From Candidatus Kapaibacterium thiocyanatum (GTDB taxonomy: Bacteria > Bacteroidota > Ignavibacteria > Kapaibacteriales > Kapaibacteriaceae), in NCBI GenBank assembly GCA_001899175.1, contig MKVH01000008.1:110099-174098 (forward strand): a stretch of DNA of 64,000 nt. The letters are read 5' to 3'. Both the position numbers and the translations under genes were made by a program. Each line of letters opens with the position of its first letter. Position 1 is the stretch's first letter. Positions 34,588 through 43,713 of the stretch are shown here, in pieces. A model generated the notes under the pieces. The model was not told the origin of the DNA. It saw only the letters and a program-made list of their open reading frames with translations, and ran no database searches.

Positions 34588-35523
34588 ATGCCAAGCGTGA
34601 AAATCCAGCCATACTATATTACTGTCAAGAGAGCGAGCTCAAGAAAGGAAAAGGCTTCATTGCCAACAGAATCGATGGAGTATAGTCTTGTATCTGCCCT
34701 CAAAAAAATCAGTATAGACTGGTATGGCAGTGATCATATTTATGAGCATCCTATTCAAAATCGAGACCAATACATATACTTCAAGGAAACAAATACAATC
34801 CAAGAGTACGCTCATGAGTTCATTGCCAACTGTGCTGAGCATACGAACGCAGCACCTGTACATGATCTCAAGACTAAGGAAAAAACACATACAATTTCAC
34901 CGGAAGAGGCGGCTTTTCCTCATAGCTATTTTCAAGTGAGACATAAACAGAATTCAACTAAAGCACTCCTTTGTGCGCTGAAAATTGGACGTGTTTCACA
35001 CCGCGAAGTATTCTGGAAATGCCTTAGCGAAACATTTAAGCACTTGTATCCCGGATACGTCCTGTCCTATGCCGCAGTCTTAAATGCAGATGTCGCAAAA
35101 CAGTATGTCGAGAACGGAGCCTTGAACGAGATAGAGATTATTGGTCATCATCTTCCTGCCAGTGTTGAGAAAGTCATGCAGCCTTATCTCCAAGGAGTAT
35201 CCAAGGATTATTCATACAAACTAAAAGTCATCCCACATAGTGTGGAGAAAAGATTTAAGAACGCTGCTAATCAACGAGTTAGCAAATTTTTTGATGGCGG
35301 AATGAGTCCTAGTGAGATATTCAGCTTTACTGATCCGTACCACGATGTTTCTGTTGAGGTTGTGATAGGCGGGCGAAAAAAGCGAATTGTTGTATCAAAG
35401 GCAGGTTTTAAAGGAATTGATATGCTTATAGAGACTACTGATTACGATCATGAGACAGGATTGCCAGCTATATCGGAGCTGCGAAATGCATGTAACGATA
35501 TCGCGGATGAGTACTTCAGATAA
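34588..35523 (+). CDS. Unknown soluble protein, first gene of AT-rich cassette
   Basis: 311 residues, no signal peptide or membrane helix; mixed alpha/beta. A central stretch (KALLCALKIGRVSHREVFWKC and LPASVEKVMQPYLQG, part sequences) and a basic C-terminal part (IGGRKKRIVVSKAGF) suggest a nucleic-acid or nucleotide-binding sensor, but I recognise no family. Composition is visibly AT-richer (near 40% GC) than its neighbours, a sign of recent transfer. It overlaps the membrane-protein gene by one base in the TAATG arrangement. In layout the pair resembles two-gene anti-phage systems such as Kiwa (four-helix membrane protein plus ~310-residue soluble protein), without proven homology. Confidence 0.65.
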   Translation: MPSVKIQPYYITVKRASSRKEKASLPTESMEYSLVSALKKISIDWYGSDHIYEHPIQNRDQYIYFKETNTIQEYAHEFIANCAEHTNAAPVHDLKTKEKTHTISPEEAAFPHSYFQVRHKQNSTKALLCALKIGRVSHREVFWKCLSETFKHLYPGYVLSYAAVLNADVAKQYVENGALNEIEIIGHHLPASVEKVMQPYLQGVSKDYSYKLKVIPHSVEKRFKNAANQRVSKFFDGGMSPSEIFSFTDPYHDVSVEVVIGGRKKRIVVSKAGFKGIDMLIETTDYDHETGLPAISELRNACNDIADEYFR

Positions 35524-35534
35524 TGGAGGATGGT

Positions 35535-36197
35535 ATGTTGGTACGTCTAAGCCCATGGGTCATTATCAAAGACCATGTCAATACATTTCGTCGATTTGAT
35601 AGTGAGCGATTTGATTGGCCCCAACTCATACTCTTCTTCATTCTTCCAGTGATTGTTGGATTCCTAACAGCATGCTGGAAGTCAGATATTGCAGTAAGCA
35701 TTAATAGTGCCCTGATTAATGTCAGCGCTATTTTTATTGCACTACTTCTAAATCTTCAAGTATTAGTAACCTCCTCAATTGACCGCTGCATGGATCAACG
35801 CGACAAGCTCAAGTCCCATCCGCACTTCAATCTAATGACAAAGGAAGGCATGTTCAACAAGGATATACTGGCGGTAATGGCCTACTTGCTTGAATGTACA
35901 TTCTTCAATGTTTCGTTCGCCATTCTAACGGCAGTTATTCTTATTGTAGTATCATTCATGGCCAATATCGAGGCGCCATACGAGTGGATATTGTCGGTGA
36001 CCAGTGGTGCCATTGTTTGCCTCAGCATGGTTTTCGTTATGACATTGCTGATGATACTACAACGAGTTCATCGTTACACTGCTGTTAATACGACAGTAAG
36101 TAACACATGGGTTATGCGAAAGCGTGACGAACTTGATCGGAAACTCAAGATGGGAGAGCACGGGGAAGGGAGAGTTCCTAAAGAAGAAATAGAATAG
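35535..36197 (+). CDS. Four-helix membrane protein, second gene of AT-rich cassette
   Basis: 220 residues from the ATG at 35535, preceded six bases earlier by GGAGG; an in-frame ATG at 35523 overlaps the previous stop. Helices at about residues 25-45, 50-75, 110-135 and 145-170, with a ~35-residue loop between the second and third and a charged cytoplasmic tail (RKRDELDRKLKM ...). Base composition as AT-rich as its partner. No family recognised. A membrane effector paired with a soluble sensor is a plausible reading. Confidence 0.7.
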   Translation: MLVRLSPWVIIKDHVNTFRRFDSERFDWPQLILFFILPVIVGFLTACWKSDIAVSINSALINVSAIFIALLLNLQVLVTSSIDRCMDQRDKLKSHPHFNLMTKEGMFNKDILAVMAYLLECTFFNVSFAILTAVILIVVSFMANIEAPYEWILSVTSGAIVCLSMVFVMTLLMILQRVHRYTAVNTTVSNTWVMRKRDELDRKLKMGEHGEGRVPKEEIE

Positions 36198-36220
36198 GTG
36201 GTAAGCATCCTGTCAAAGAG

Positions 36221-36252
36221 AAAAGGGTGCCCTCTCGCGAGAACACCCTTTA
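36221..36252. terminator. Strong bidirectional terminator
   Basis: AAAGGGTG, 14-nt loop, CACCCTTT, with A/T runs on both sides. Serves the AT-rich cassette from the left and mdh from the right. Confidence 0.85.
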
Positions 36253-36280
36253 TCATTCTTGTCTTGTGCTATGCGACGCC

Positions 36281-37264
36281 TTACCAGAGATGCTGGACGC
36301 CGTTGCGTTCTTCGAGCAGTTCCTGATAGGTGGCGTCCATACGCGTGCGTGAGAAGTCGGACACGCTCAGTCCCTGGACGATCGTGTACTGGCCGTTGAC
36401 GCACGTGACGGGATAGCCGTAGATCACGCCTTCGGGGATGCCGTAGGAACCGTCGCTGGGTACGCCCATCGTCGTCCAGTCGCCGGCCGGCGTGCCGAGC
36501 ACCCAGTCGCGAATGTGTTCGATGGCGGCGTTGGCGGCCGAGGCGGCGGACGAGAAGCCGCGCGCTTCGATGATGGCTGCGCCACGCTTCTGGACGGTGG
36601 GGATGAAGTTGTCCGTCAGCCACGCTTCGTCGTTGATCGTCGGCCATACATCGGCGCCGTTGGCCTTCACCTGGAAGATGTCCGGATACTGCGTTGCCGA
36701 GTGGTTGCCCCAGATCGTGAGGTGCGTGAGATCCGTCGTATGCTTGCCCGTCTTGCCGGCGATCTGCGACAGGGCGCGGTTGTGGTCCAGGCGCATCAGG
36801 GCCGTGATGTTGCGCGGATCGAGATCCGGAGCGCTCTTCTGCGTGATCAGGGCGTTGGTGTTGGCGGGGTTACCGACGACGACGACCTTGACGTTGCGGT
36901 TGGCGACGGCGTTGAGGGCCTTGCCCTGTACCGTGAAGATCTGTGCGTTGGCTTCGAGCAGGTCCTTGCGCTCCATGCCCTTCGAGCGGGGGCGTGCACC
37001 GACGAGCAAGGCGTAGTCGGCATCCTTGAAGGCGACCATCGGATCGTCGGACTGGACGATGCCGTGCAGAAGGGGGAAGGCGCAGTCCTCGAGCTCCATG
37101 GCCACGCCCTTGAGCGCATTCAGCGCAGGCGTCAGCTCGAGCAACTGGAGGATAACGGGCTGGTCCTTGCCCAGCATTTCACCGCTTGCGATGCGGAACA
37201 ACAGACTATAACCGATCTGGCCGGCGGCGCCGGTAACGGCAACACGAACAGGGGATTTGGACAT
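36281..37264 (-). CDS. mdh: Malate dehydrogenase
   Basis: 327 residues, the length of the cytosolic-type MDH group. NAD-binding [12 protein letters not shown], substrate loop [15 protein letters not shown] (Arg residues), [20 protein letters not shown] and [13 protein letters not shown] carrying the catalytic His. Oxidises malate to oxaloacetate in the TCA cycle. Complete. Confidence 0.95.
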   Translation of the reverse strand: MSKSPVRVAVTGAAGQIGYSLLFRIASGEMLGKDQPVILQLLELTPALNALKGVAMELEDCAFPLLHGIVQSDDPMVAFKDADYALLVGARPRSKGMERKDLLEANAQIFTVQGKALNAVANRNVKVVVVGNPANTNALITQKSAPDLDPRNITALMRLDHNRALSQIAGKTGKHTTDLTHLTIWGNHSATQYPDIFQVKANGADVWPTINDEAWLTDNFIPTVQKRGAAIIEARGFSSAASAANAAIEHIRDWVLGTPAGDWTTMGVPSDGSYGIPEGVIYGYPVTCVNGQYTIVQGLSVSDFSRTRMDATYQELLEERNGVQHLW

Positions 37265-37350
37265 GGTAGTGCGTCGGGTTATGGGTTGTTGATGTAGCTG
37301 CCCGATGCTCGCATGATCGGGCGGCCGGTCCTATTTCTTCTTCTCAGGGC

Positions 37351-37379
37351 AAAAAAAAACGCCTCTATGCAGAGGCGTT
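37351..37379 (-). terminator. Terminator of the rplU-rpmA operon
   Basis: On the minus strand AACGCCTC, TGCATA, GAGGCGTT then eight Ts. Lies 20 bp after the rpmA stop. Confidence 0.9.
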
Positions 37380-37399
37380 GTAGTTGCGACGTTGTGGCA

Positions 37400-37660
37400 T
37401 TAGTTGACGCTCGGGTAGACGGAGACCTTGAGGCGGGTCCTGTCCTTCCGTTCGAACTTCACTTCGCCATCGATGAGCGAGTAGATCGTGTAGTCCTTGC
37501 CGAGGCCGACGTTATTGCCGGGATGGACGTTGGTGCCACGCTGGCGGATGATGATGTTGCCGGCAACGACTTGTTGACCGCCGAACTTCTTCACGCCAAG
37601 GCGTTGGGCATTGGAGTCGCGGCCGTTCTTGGTAGAGCCGCCCCCTTTTTTGTGTGCCAT
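37400..37660 (-). CDS. rpmA: Ribosomal protein bL27
   Basis: 86 residues. The N-terminus [20 protein letters not shown] and [15 protein letters not shown] are diagnostic; the mature N-terminal tail reaches the peptidyl-transferase centre. It starts MAHKKGG without the cleavable extension seen in Firmicutes. Co-transcribed with rplU, 12 bp apart. Confidence 0.98.
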   Translation of the reverse strand: MAHKKGGGSTKNGRDSNAQRLGVKKFGGQQVVAGNIIIRQRGTNVHPGNNVGLGKDYTIYSLIDGEVKFERKDRTRLKVSVYPSVN

Positions 37661-37672
37661 GACAGTTCCTTG

Positions 37673-37981
37673 TTAAACGTTAATGTCCGTGATCGTGATG
37701 CTCGTGAAGTGCTGGCGGTGGCCATTCAGCTTCTGATAGCCCTTGCGGCGCTTCTTGTGGAACACGAGAACCTTGTCTCCCTTTCCGTGAGCCTTGACCG
37801 TAGCCTTCACCGAACCCTTGAGGTACGGAGCGCCAACGTTCACCTTGCCGTTGTCGGAAGCGAGAAGGATGTTGGTAAATTCAAGCGTGTCGCCGACATT
37901 ACCGTCCAGCAACGGCACGGTAAGCGTCTGCTTCGGAGCGACGGCAAATTGCTGGCCGGCGATTTCTACGACTGCGTACAT
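37673..37981 (-). CDS. rplU: Ribosomal protein bL21
   Basis: 102 residues from the ATG at 37981. [12 protein letters not shown] at the start and [21 protein letters not shown] near the end are typical. Frame continues upstream without a start site. First gene of the rplU-rpmA operon. Confidence 0.97.
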   Translation of the reverse strand: MYAVVEIAGQQFAVAPKQTLTVPLLDGNVGDTLEFTNILLASDNGKVNVGAPYLKGSVKATVKAHGKGDKVLVFHKKRRKGYQKLNGHRQHFTSITITDINV

Positions 37982-38126
37982 AGCTTTTATCAGGCTGTGT
38001 TCGAAAAAAGGACCCGCAATATACCGTATCCAACCGTTACACACAAATGAGTTGCTGGATTTTCCACAGGGACCTTCCATCGGGGAAGAAGGTAACCTTT
38101 CGTGTTTTCACACGTACCCGCCAGCC

Positions 38127-38453
38127 ATGACGATGCAGAAACTCCGTTCGGTACCCCTCGAGGTATATATCTGGACCCTGGCCCTGGTCGGCCTGGGAAT
38201 CTTCGGGCCGTCGATGGAAGGCCACGTCACCTTCTGCATTCCCACCTTGCTCGGATTCGACGGTTGCTGGGGATGCGGAATAGGACGGTCCATAGGGCAT
38301 GCCCTGCACGGAGATCTCGTCCGAAGCTGGAACGCACACCCGCTGGGAATGCCTGCGATCGTCATATTGCTGATTCGTATCGTGGCACTTCTTCGTTCAA
38401 CCCCTACATTCGCCGGAGGTTCGCATGGCAAACGTGTTCCAATTTCTGCCTGA
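38127..38453 (+). CDS. DUF2752 membrane protein
   Basis: 108 residues. The motif CIPTLLGFDGCWGCGIGRSIGHALHGD with its CxxCG pattern (partial run) identifies DUF2752, a two- to three-helix membrane protein found in many Bacteroidota, often next to TM2-domain proteins as here. The gene overlaps the TM2 gene by 29 bp. Function unknown. Confidence 0.82.
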   Translation: MTMQKLRSVPLEVYIWTLALVGLGIFGPSMEGHVTFCIPTLLGFDGCWGCGIGRSIGHALHGDLVRSWNAHPLGMPAIVILLIRIVALLRSTPTFAGGSHGKRVPISA

Positions 38454-38784
38454 CATCGAAGGTGAGGAGCTCTCCTATCTCCAGATGCTCCTTGCCCCGC
38501 TCAACGACGAGAAGGCGATGCAGTTCTCCATGATGTACAGGGCGCGTCGCAAGGACCCCCAGATGATCCTCGTCCTGACCCTTCTCGGCTTCCTCGGCAT
38601 TTCGGGCATCCAGCGTTTCGTCATACAGCAACCGGGTATGGGACTTCTGTATTTCTTCACGGGTGGGCTGTGCGCTATCGGAACGATCATCGACCTGGTG
38701 AACTATCGCCGGCTGGCGGCGGAATACAATCAGAAGCAGGCCTACGAGGTAGCGCAGATCATGCAGGCGATGGGTGGTATGTGA
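38425..38784 (+). CDS. TM2-domain membrane protein
   Basis: 119 residues. Two helices separated by a short turn (LGISGIQRFVIQQPGMGLLYFFTGG) match the TM2 domain; the N-terminal ~45 residues (EGEELSYLQMLLAPLNDE) are the extension usual in Bacteroidota TM2 proteins. Role unknown. Stop overlaps the next gene's GTG start. Confidence 0.85.
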   Translation: MANVFQFLPDIEGEELSYLQMLLAPLNDEKAMQFSMMYRARRKDPQMILVLTLLGFLGISGIQRFVIQQPGMGLLYFFTGGLCAIGTIIDLVNYRRLAAEYNQKQAYEVAQIMQAMGGM

Positions 38785-40448
38785 GGTCCGTACTGTCGCT
38801 GGGCCTCGTGCTCGGTCTGATGATATCGACGTCCATCGGGGCATACGGCGCCGACAAGGGGAACAGGCCGAAGCTCGTCGTCGTCCTCTCCTACGACCAG
38901 ATGCGGGGAGACTATCCTTCGTCCTTCGCCCGATTCGCCGGTAGTCGCGGATTCGCCCGTGTGGCGCACGACGGTACGTGGTTCACGAAGTGCTATTACG
39001 ACCATGCGACGCTGACGACGGCACCGGGTCATGCGACGCTGCTCACGGGCTGCTATCCCTGGAAGACGGGCATCACGAACAACCAGTTGTGCGATACCGA
39101 CGGTCTCGGCTGCGTGGAAAGCACGCATGACGAGGAGCACGGAGAATCGCCCAACCATCTGCTCGTTCCCACCGTCGGCGACGTCCTGCGGAAGAAGGAC
39201 CCGGCCAGCAAGGTCGTGGGCGTGGCACTGAAGGATCGTGCCGCCATCATGATGAGCGGTCATCGTCCTACGGCCGTGCTGTGGTTCGATACGAAGGCGC
39301 TCCGGTTCACGTCGAGCGACTACTATCCGTCCATTCCATGGCTTGGCGAGCTCCATTCCACGATCGTGCCCGCCAGATGGCAGGGCGCGGTGTGGAAGGC
39401 CGGTATCCCGACCGCTCTCGACCCCGCCGTCGACGACCAGGCCGTCGAGGGCACGATGACGGATGGCCGCAGGACCTTCCCGTACACCCTGCCGGATACG
39501 TCCGATCATGAAGCCTATGCATGGGACTATCTCCGCACGCCCTATTCGGTGCGCGACCTGTTCGCTGCAGCCACCCTCGCGTTGAAAAGGGAACGCCTCG
39601 GACGCGACGACCATACCGACATCCTCAGCATCGGTATCTCGAGCACGGATGTACTCGGACATACGTTCGGACCGGACAGCCGCGAAGTGCAGGAGATGTA
39701 CGTCGCCTGCGACAGCATCCTCGGTTCCTTCATCGATACGCTCGATGCCCGTGTGGGCAGGAAGAACTACATGCTCGTCATCACCGCGGATCATGGTGTG
39801 GCGCCCATTCCCGAACTCCTGCAGGCACAGACCGTACCGGGACGTCCGCCCGTGTTCAGCGGACGGATGAAGCGAAAGGAACTGACGCACATTCTCGACA
39901 GTGCGATGTCGGCGCGATTCCAGCGTCCGGGTGCAGTGTGGATCACGGAAGTCAACTATCCGAGCATCTATCTGAACACCGGGGCCCTCGATTCGATGGG
40001 GATCGGCATCGATGCTGCTGCGGACGCCATGGTCGATGCCCTGCGCTCGATTCCGCAGATCGCCTATGCGGTGACGCGCCGCGACGTTCTCGCCGGACGA
40101 CGTCCGGTCTCGATCAATGTGACCTTCTTCGACAGGATACGTCGTTCCGTCCATCCGGAACGCTCGGGCGACGTCATTCTCTATCCGGCACAGTACTGGA
40201 TCTTCGGCAGTACTCCGGCCACGCACGGAACGCCATACGACTACGATCGCTACGTTCCGCTGATGGTCATGGGCGGCGGCTTCACGGGGTCGACCTCGGA
40301 TGCCAGCGTGGCGCCTGTCGACATCGCACCGACGATCGCCCGGATACTCGGCCTCGACGACTTCCTGACCGGTGTGGACGGCAAGCCGCTTCCTGTATCG
40401 CCGTCGAACGTGCCGAAAAAGAAACGGCCCGCACGAGGCAGGCCGTAA
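38781..40448 (+). CDS. PafA-like alkaline phosphatase, exported
   Basis: 555 residues from the GTG at 38781 (GTGA overlap with the TM2 stop). Signal peptide (VLSLGLVLGLMISTSIGAYG), then the alkaline phosphatase fold: SYDQMRGDY (metal Asp), ATLTTAPGHATLLTG with the nucleophilic Thr (79/80), SSTDVLGHTFGPDS (metal site) and VITADHGVAPIP (metal site). Threonine as nucleophile places it with PafA-type enzymes of Bacteroidota rather than E. coli PhoA. Likely releases phosphate from broad organic esters in the periplasm. Confidence 0.9.
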   Translation: MRSVLSLGLVLGLMISTSIGAYGADKGNRPKLVVVLSYDQMRGDYPSSFARFAGSRGFARVAHDGTWFTKCYYDHATLTTAPGHATLLTGCYPWKTGITNNQLCDTDGLGCVESTHDEEHGESPNHLLVPTVGDVLRKKDPASKVVGVALKDRAAIMMSGHRPTAVLWFDTKALRFTSSDYYPSIPWLGELHSTIVPARWQGAVWKAGIPTALDPAVDDQAVEGTMTDGRRTFPYTLPDTSDHEAYAWDYLRTPYSVRDLFAAATLALKRERLGRDDHTDILSIGISSTDVLGHTFGPDSREVQEMYVACDSILGSFIDTLDARVGRKNYMLVITADHGVAPIPELLQAQTVPGRPPVFSGRMKRKELTHILDSAMSARFQRPGAVWITEVNYPSIYLNTGALDSMGIGIDAAADAMVDALRSIPQIAYAVTRRDVLAGRRPVSINVTFFDRIRRSVHPERSGDVILYPAQYWIFGSTPATHGTPYDYDRYVPLMVMGGGFTGSTSDASVAPVDIAPTIARILGLDDFLTGVDGKPLPVSPSNVPKKKRPARGRP

Positions 40449-40476
40449 TATCATCGTTCATAGGTGAGGCGGGGCG

Positions 40477-41646
40477 TCAGAGTGCCGACAGCAACTGTCG
40501 TGCGATGACCATCTTCTGGATCTCCGACGTACCCTCGCCGATGGTGAGAAGCTTCGAATCGCGGAAGTACTTCTCGACGGGATAATCCTTGACGTAGCCG
40601 TAGCCGCCATGGACCTGGATAGCATCTTCGGCGACGCGTACCGAAACTTCACTGGCCAGGAGCTTGGCTTCCGACGCTGCCGTCGTGAAGTCCATGCCGC
40701 TGTCGCGCATCCATGCCGCACGGTAGGTGAGCAGGCGTGACGAGTCGACGTCCATGGACATCTTCGCGAGCTTGAACTGGATGGCCTGCATGTCGGCCAG
40801 ACGCTTGCCGAACTGCTGGCGTTCGGTGCTGTAGCGAAGGGCGGCCTCGAAGGCTCCCTGCGCGAGGCCCACGCTCAGCGCAGCGATGGATATCCGTCCA
40901 CCATCCAGGATCTTCAGCGCCTGCTTGAAGCCTTCTCCTTCTTCGCCGATCAGGTTCCCTCCGGGAACGCGCACGTTGTCGAACGTCAGTCCGGCCGTAT
41001 CCGAGCAGCGCATGCCGAGCTTGTTCTCCTTCTTCGAGCCGTAGAAGCCCTTCATGGTCTTGTCCACCACGAAGGCGGAAATGCCGTTCTTGCCCTTCGA
41101 CGGATCGGTGACGGCCATGACGACGCAGATGTCGCCGACGTTGCCGTGCGTGATGAAGTTCTTCGAACCGTTGAGGATCCAGTCGTCGCCATCGCGTACG
41201 GCCGTGGTCTGCGTGCCGCCGGCATCCGAGCCTGCGTTCGGCTCCGTGAGTGCCCAGGCGCCCATCGTTTCGCCCTTGGCGAGACGCGGTACGTACTTGC
41301 GACGCAGTTCCTCGCTGCCGAAGCGGAAGATGTGACTCGTGCAGAGGCCGTTGTGCGCTGCCACGCCGAGGGCGATGGCAGGACATCCGCGTGCCACCTC
41401 TTCGACGATGATGGCGTACTCGAGATAGCCCATGCCGCTTCCACCGTATTCCGTGGGAATGACGATGCCGAGATATCCGAGTTCACCGAACTTGCGGAAG
41501 ATCTCCGTCGGGAATTCCTGGGTCTCGTCGAATTGAAGTGCTACCGGCTTGATCTCTTCTTCGACGAAGGCACGGATGTGATCGCGCAACGCGTTCTGCT
41601 CGTCGCTCAGGTCGAAGGAAATTCCGTCTACTGCATGTTCAGACAT
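40477..41646 (-). CDS. Acyl-CoA dehydrogenase
   Basis: 389 residues from the ATG at 41646 (AGGGAC about nine bases upstream). FAD enzyme of beta-oxidation: WALTEPNAGSDAGG, KNFITHGNVGD, QFGKRLADMQAIQFKLA, and IQVHGGYGYVKDYPVEKYFRD (part runs) with the catalytic Glu expected in the last. Short- or medium-chain type. Convergent with the PafA gene. Confidence 0.93.
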   Translation of the reverse strand: MSEHAVDGISFDLSDEQNALRDHIRAFVEEEIKPVALQFDETQEFPTEIFRKFGELGYLGIVIPTEYGGSGMGYLEYAIIVEEVARGCPAIALGVAAHNGLCTSHIFRFGSEELRRKYVPRLAKGETMGAWALTEPNAGSDAGGTQTTAVRDGDDWILNGSKNFITHGNVGDICVVMAVTDPSKGKNGISAFVVDKTMKGFYGSKKENKLGMRCSDTAGLTFDNVRVPGGNLIGEEGEGFKQALKILDGGRISIAALSVGLAQGAFEAALRYSTERQQFGKRLADMQAIQFKLAKMSMDVDSSRLLTYRAAWMRDSGMDFTTAASEAKLLASEVSVRVAEDAIQVHGGYGYVKDYPVEKYFRDSKLLTIGEGTSEIQKMVIARQLLSAL

Positions 41647-41708
41647 TCTCATGTCCCTGTTGTATCATGGGGAAGCCACAAACTTAATGAACCTGGCCTT
41701 AACGGATC

Positions 41709-42482
41709 ATGACCACATTCGACGATCATCATTCCGCCTTCGACATCATCCGCGATCTCCGGCAGATGCCGGAACGCCCCCTGCGTATGGGCTATGCCCT
41801 GACGGAAGGGCGCACCGCCGTCCGTATGCTGCTGGCCTCGGGCCATGGCCCCGTCACGCTGTTCGCCGACGAAGCGGAGTATTCCCTCATCGACGTCATG
41901 CCGTCCGATGCCGCCTACCATCCGACGACGGAAGAACAACTGACGCGCATACTGGGGTTCCGTCCACACAGTGCCATCATCGCCCTCGTACCGGTACCGG
42001 AGGTCATCGCCGTCGACGAGCTCCCTTTCCCGGTGCTCGCGCTCAACGACGTCTCGGATGCCATCAATGTGGGGGCCATCGTGCGCAGCGCCGTAGGTCT
42101 GGGCATACGTTCCATCGCCGTCGATGGGGGATGTTCGGATCCGTTCCTGCGGAGAGCGGTACGCACCAGTATGGGCTGCTGCTTCCATGCATCGGTGGGG
42201 AAGATCGACGATCTGTCGAGGTTCCTTCGCGACGTCAGAGGAGAGGGGCGCCGCGTCGCGGCGCTGGAACAGGGTCCCGATGCACGCCCGTTACATGAAG
42301 CGGGATGTCGTCCGGACGTGCTCGTCGTCGGCAACGAAGGCCATGGCATACGACCACACATACTTTCGGTCTGCGACGTGCGTCTGGAGATACCCATGGA
42401 TCTTGCCGATACGTCGCTCAACGTGGGAGCGGCGACGTCGATCGCCCTGTGGGAGCTCTGGGGCCGACACGGCAGGGGTTGA
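41709..42482 (+). CDS. TrmH-family (SPOUT) RNA 2'-O-methyltransferase
   Basis: 257 residues. SpoU motifs: NVGAIVRSAVGLGI (motif 1), LVVGNEGHGIRP (motif 2) and IPMDLADTSLNVGAATSIALWE (motif 3) forming the knotted SAM site. The N-terminal ~100 residues are a substrate-binding part. Target rRNA or tRNA nucleotide unknown. Confidence 0.9.
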   Translation: MTTFDDHHSAFDIIRDLRQMPERPLRMGYALTEGRTAVRMLLASGHGPVTLFADEAEYSLIDVMPSDAAYHPTTEEQLTRILGFRPHSAIIALVPVPEVIAVDELPFPVLALNDVSDAINVGAIVRSAVGLGIRSIAVDGGCSDPFLRRAVRTSMGCCFHASVGKIDDLSRFLRDVRGEGRRVAALEQGPDARPLHEAGCRPDVLVVGNEGHGIRPHILSVCDVRLEIPMDLADTSLNVGAATSIALWELWGRHGRG

Positions 42483-42500
42483 TTCTTCGTAACATTGATC

Positions 42501-43625
42501 GTGCGCCATTTCCTTTCCATCCTCGCCCTGTCCATCTCCGCCTTCATCGCGGCAGGGAAGGGTGTCGACGAAATTCCCGTCGTCCAGATCATGCCTCGCG
42601 TCGACACGGCGCATCCGGTCGTACGGGCCGTGCTGACGGCATGGCTCGACAGCCTGGACGTATGGCGTCGTCCCATCGCGATGAGCGGTGCGAACGATCG
42701 TCATGCCGTGGGCGGCGTCGTGCGGGACTGGTTCATCCAGAACGAACGGACGGTACGGAGCTTTCCGCCGACGATCCTGAGGGTCGAACATGAAGGCGAC
42801 GCCTGGATCGTACGCACGATGTTCAGCATGACGGACACGGTGTCGGGTCATATCCAGCCCCTCGGTATCGTCCAGGCGGCCTTCTCCGACGCGACGGGGC
42901 ACTGGGGCGTCGTATCGCCGCTCGACCGGGCCACGAAGACGTGGCCAAGGGAGAAGGTGGGAATGATCACCTACGTCCATTCGCCGCATCACATCATGGA
43001 TCACGGCCGGACCGGCGCTTCCGTGCGCTTCGTGGAAGACGTCGCACGAGCGACGGGTCAGCCGCTTCCGAAAGCGATCACCTACTACGTGGCGAAGGAC
43101 AGGGACGAACTGTGCCGGCTGCTCGGCGTGGAGTATCATGCCCTTCCACCCAGCGGGCTCGCCTTCCCGAAGGAGGGCATCGTCATGACGGGGCTCGGCA
43201 GCGAGTGGTATCCGCATGAACTGGTCCACGTCGTGCTGGCCCGATTCGATGACGCCCATCCGGTCATACGCGAAGGTATGGCCACATGGCTCGGCGGCAG
43301 TCTCGGCGTTCCGTTCGATACGCTCGTGGACCGATACGTGGGCGAGAAGCAGCCGGATGAGATTCCTTCCTTCGTAGCTCTGTTCACGGACCCCGACCGG
43401 TCGCAGGACGACGTCTACATCGTCGGTGCCGCCCTCTGCAAGGTCGTCCACGACACCCACGGAATGGAAGCCGTGCTGCGGCTGCTCCAGGCGCGGAGCA
43501 CATCGGACGTCATGCTGCTGTGCAGCAGGTATCTCCACCTCGACCCGTCCGACCAGCAGGAATCGCTGGTCGCCGTTCTTCACCAGGCCCGCGAACAGGG
43601 AACGGTCATCAGGACCGGCAGGTGA
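42501..43625 (+). CDS. Exported HExxH metallopeptidase-like protein
   Basis: 374 residues from the GTG at 42501 (TTG at 42495 is also possible). N-terminal hydrophobic segment (FLSILALSISAFIAAG) for export. The zinc motif HELVH followed by REGMATWL (glutamate as third ligand) resembles gluzincin/peptidase-MA-type proteins. The N-terminal ~150 residues form an unassigned beta domain. Substrate unknown. Confidence 0.7.
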   Translation: MRHFLSILALSISAFIAAGKGVDEIPVVQIMPRVDTAHPVVRAVLTAWLDSLDVWRRPIAMSGANDRHAVGGVVRDWFIQNERTVRSFPPTILRVEHEGDAWIVRTMFSMTDTVSGHIQPLGIVQAAFSDATGHWGVVSPLDRATKTWPREKVGMITYVHSPHHIMDHGRTGASVRFVEDVARATGQPLPKAITYYVAKDRDELCRLLGVEYHALPPSGLAFPKEGIVMTGLGSEWYPHELVHVVLARFDDAHPVIREGMATWLGGSLGVPFDTLVDRYVGEKQPDEIPSFVALFTDPDRSQDDVYIVGAALCKVVHDTHGMEAVLRLLQARSTSDVMLLCSRYLHLDPSDQQESLVAVLHQAREQGTVIRTGR

Positions 43626-43713
43626 GCGTTTAGCAATTGCCGCCGAAACTCAATCCTGACACGTTCGTAGCTTTGCCCCGACTTCCTACGATCCACCCAC
43701 TTCGGAGCAGATC

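Noticed and set aside
38742..40454. A 570-residue minus-strand frame opposite the PafA-like phosphatase
   Set aside because: Shadow frame; Arg/His-rich and without motifs, while the plus strand carries the metal sites.
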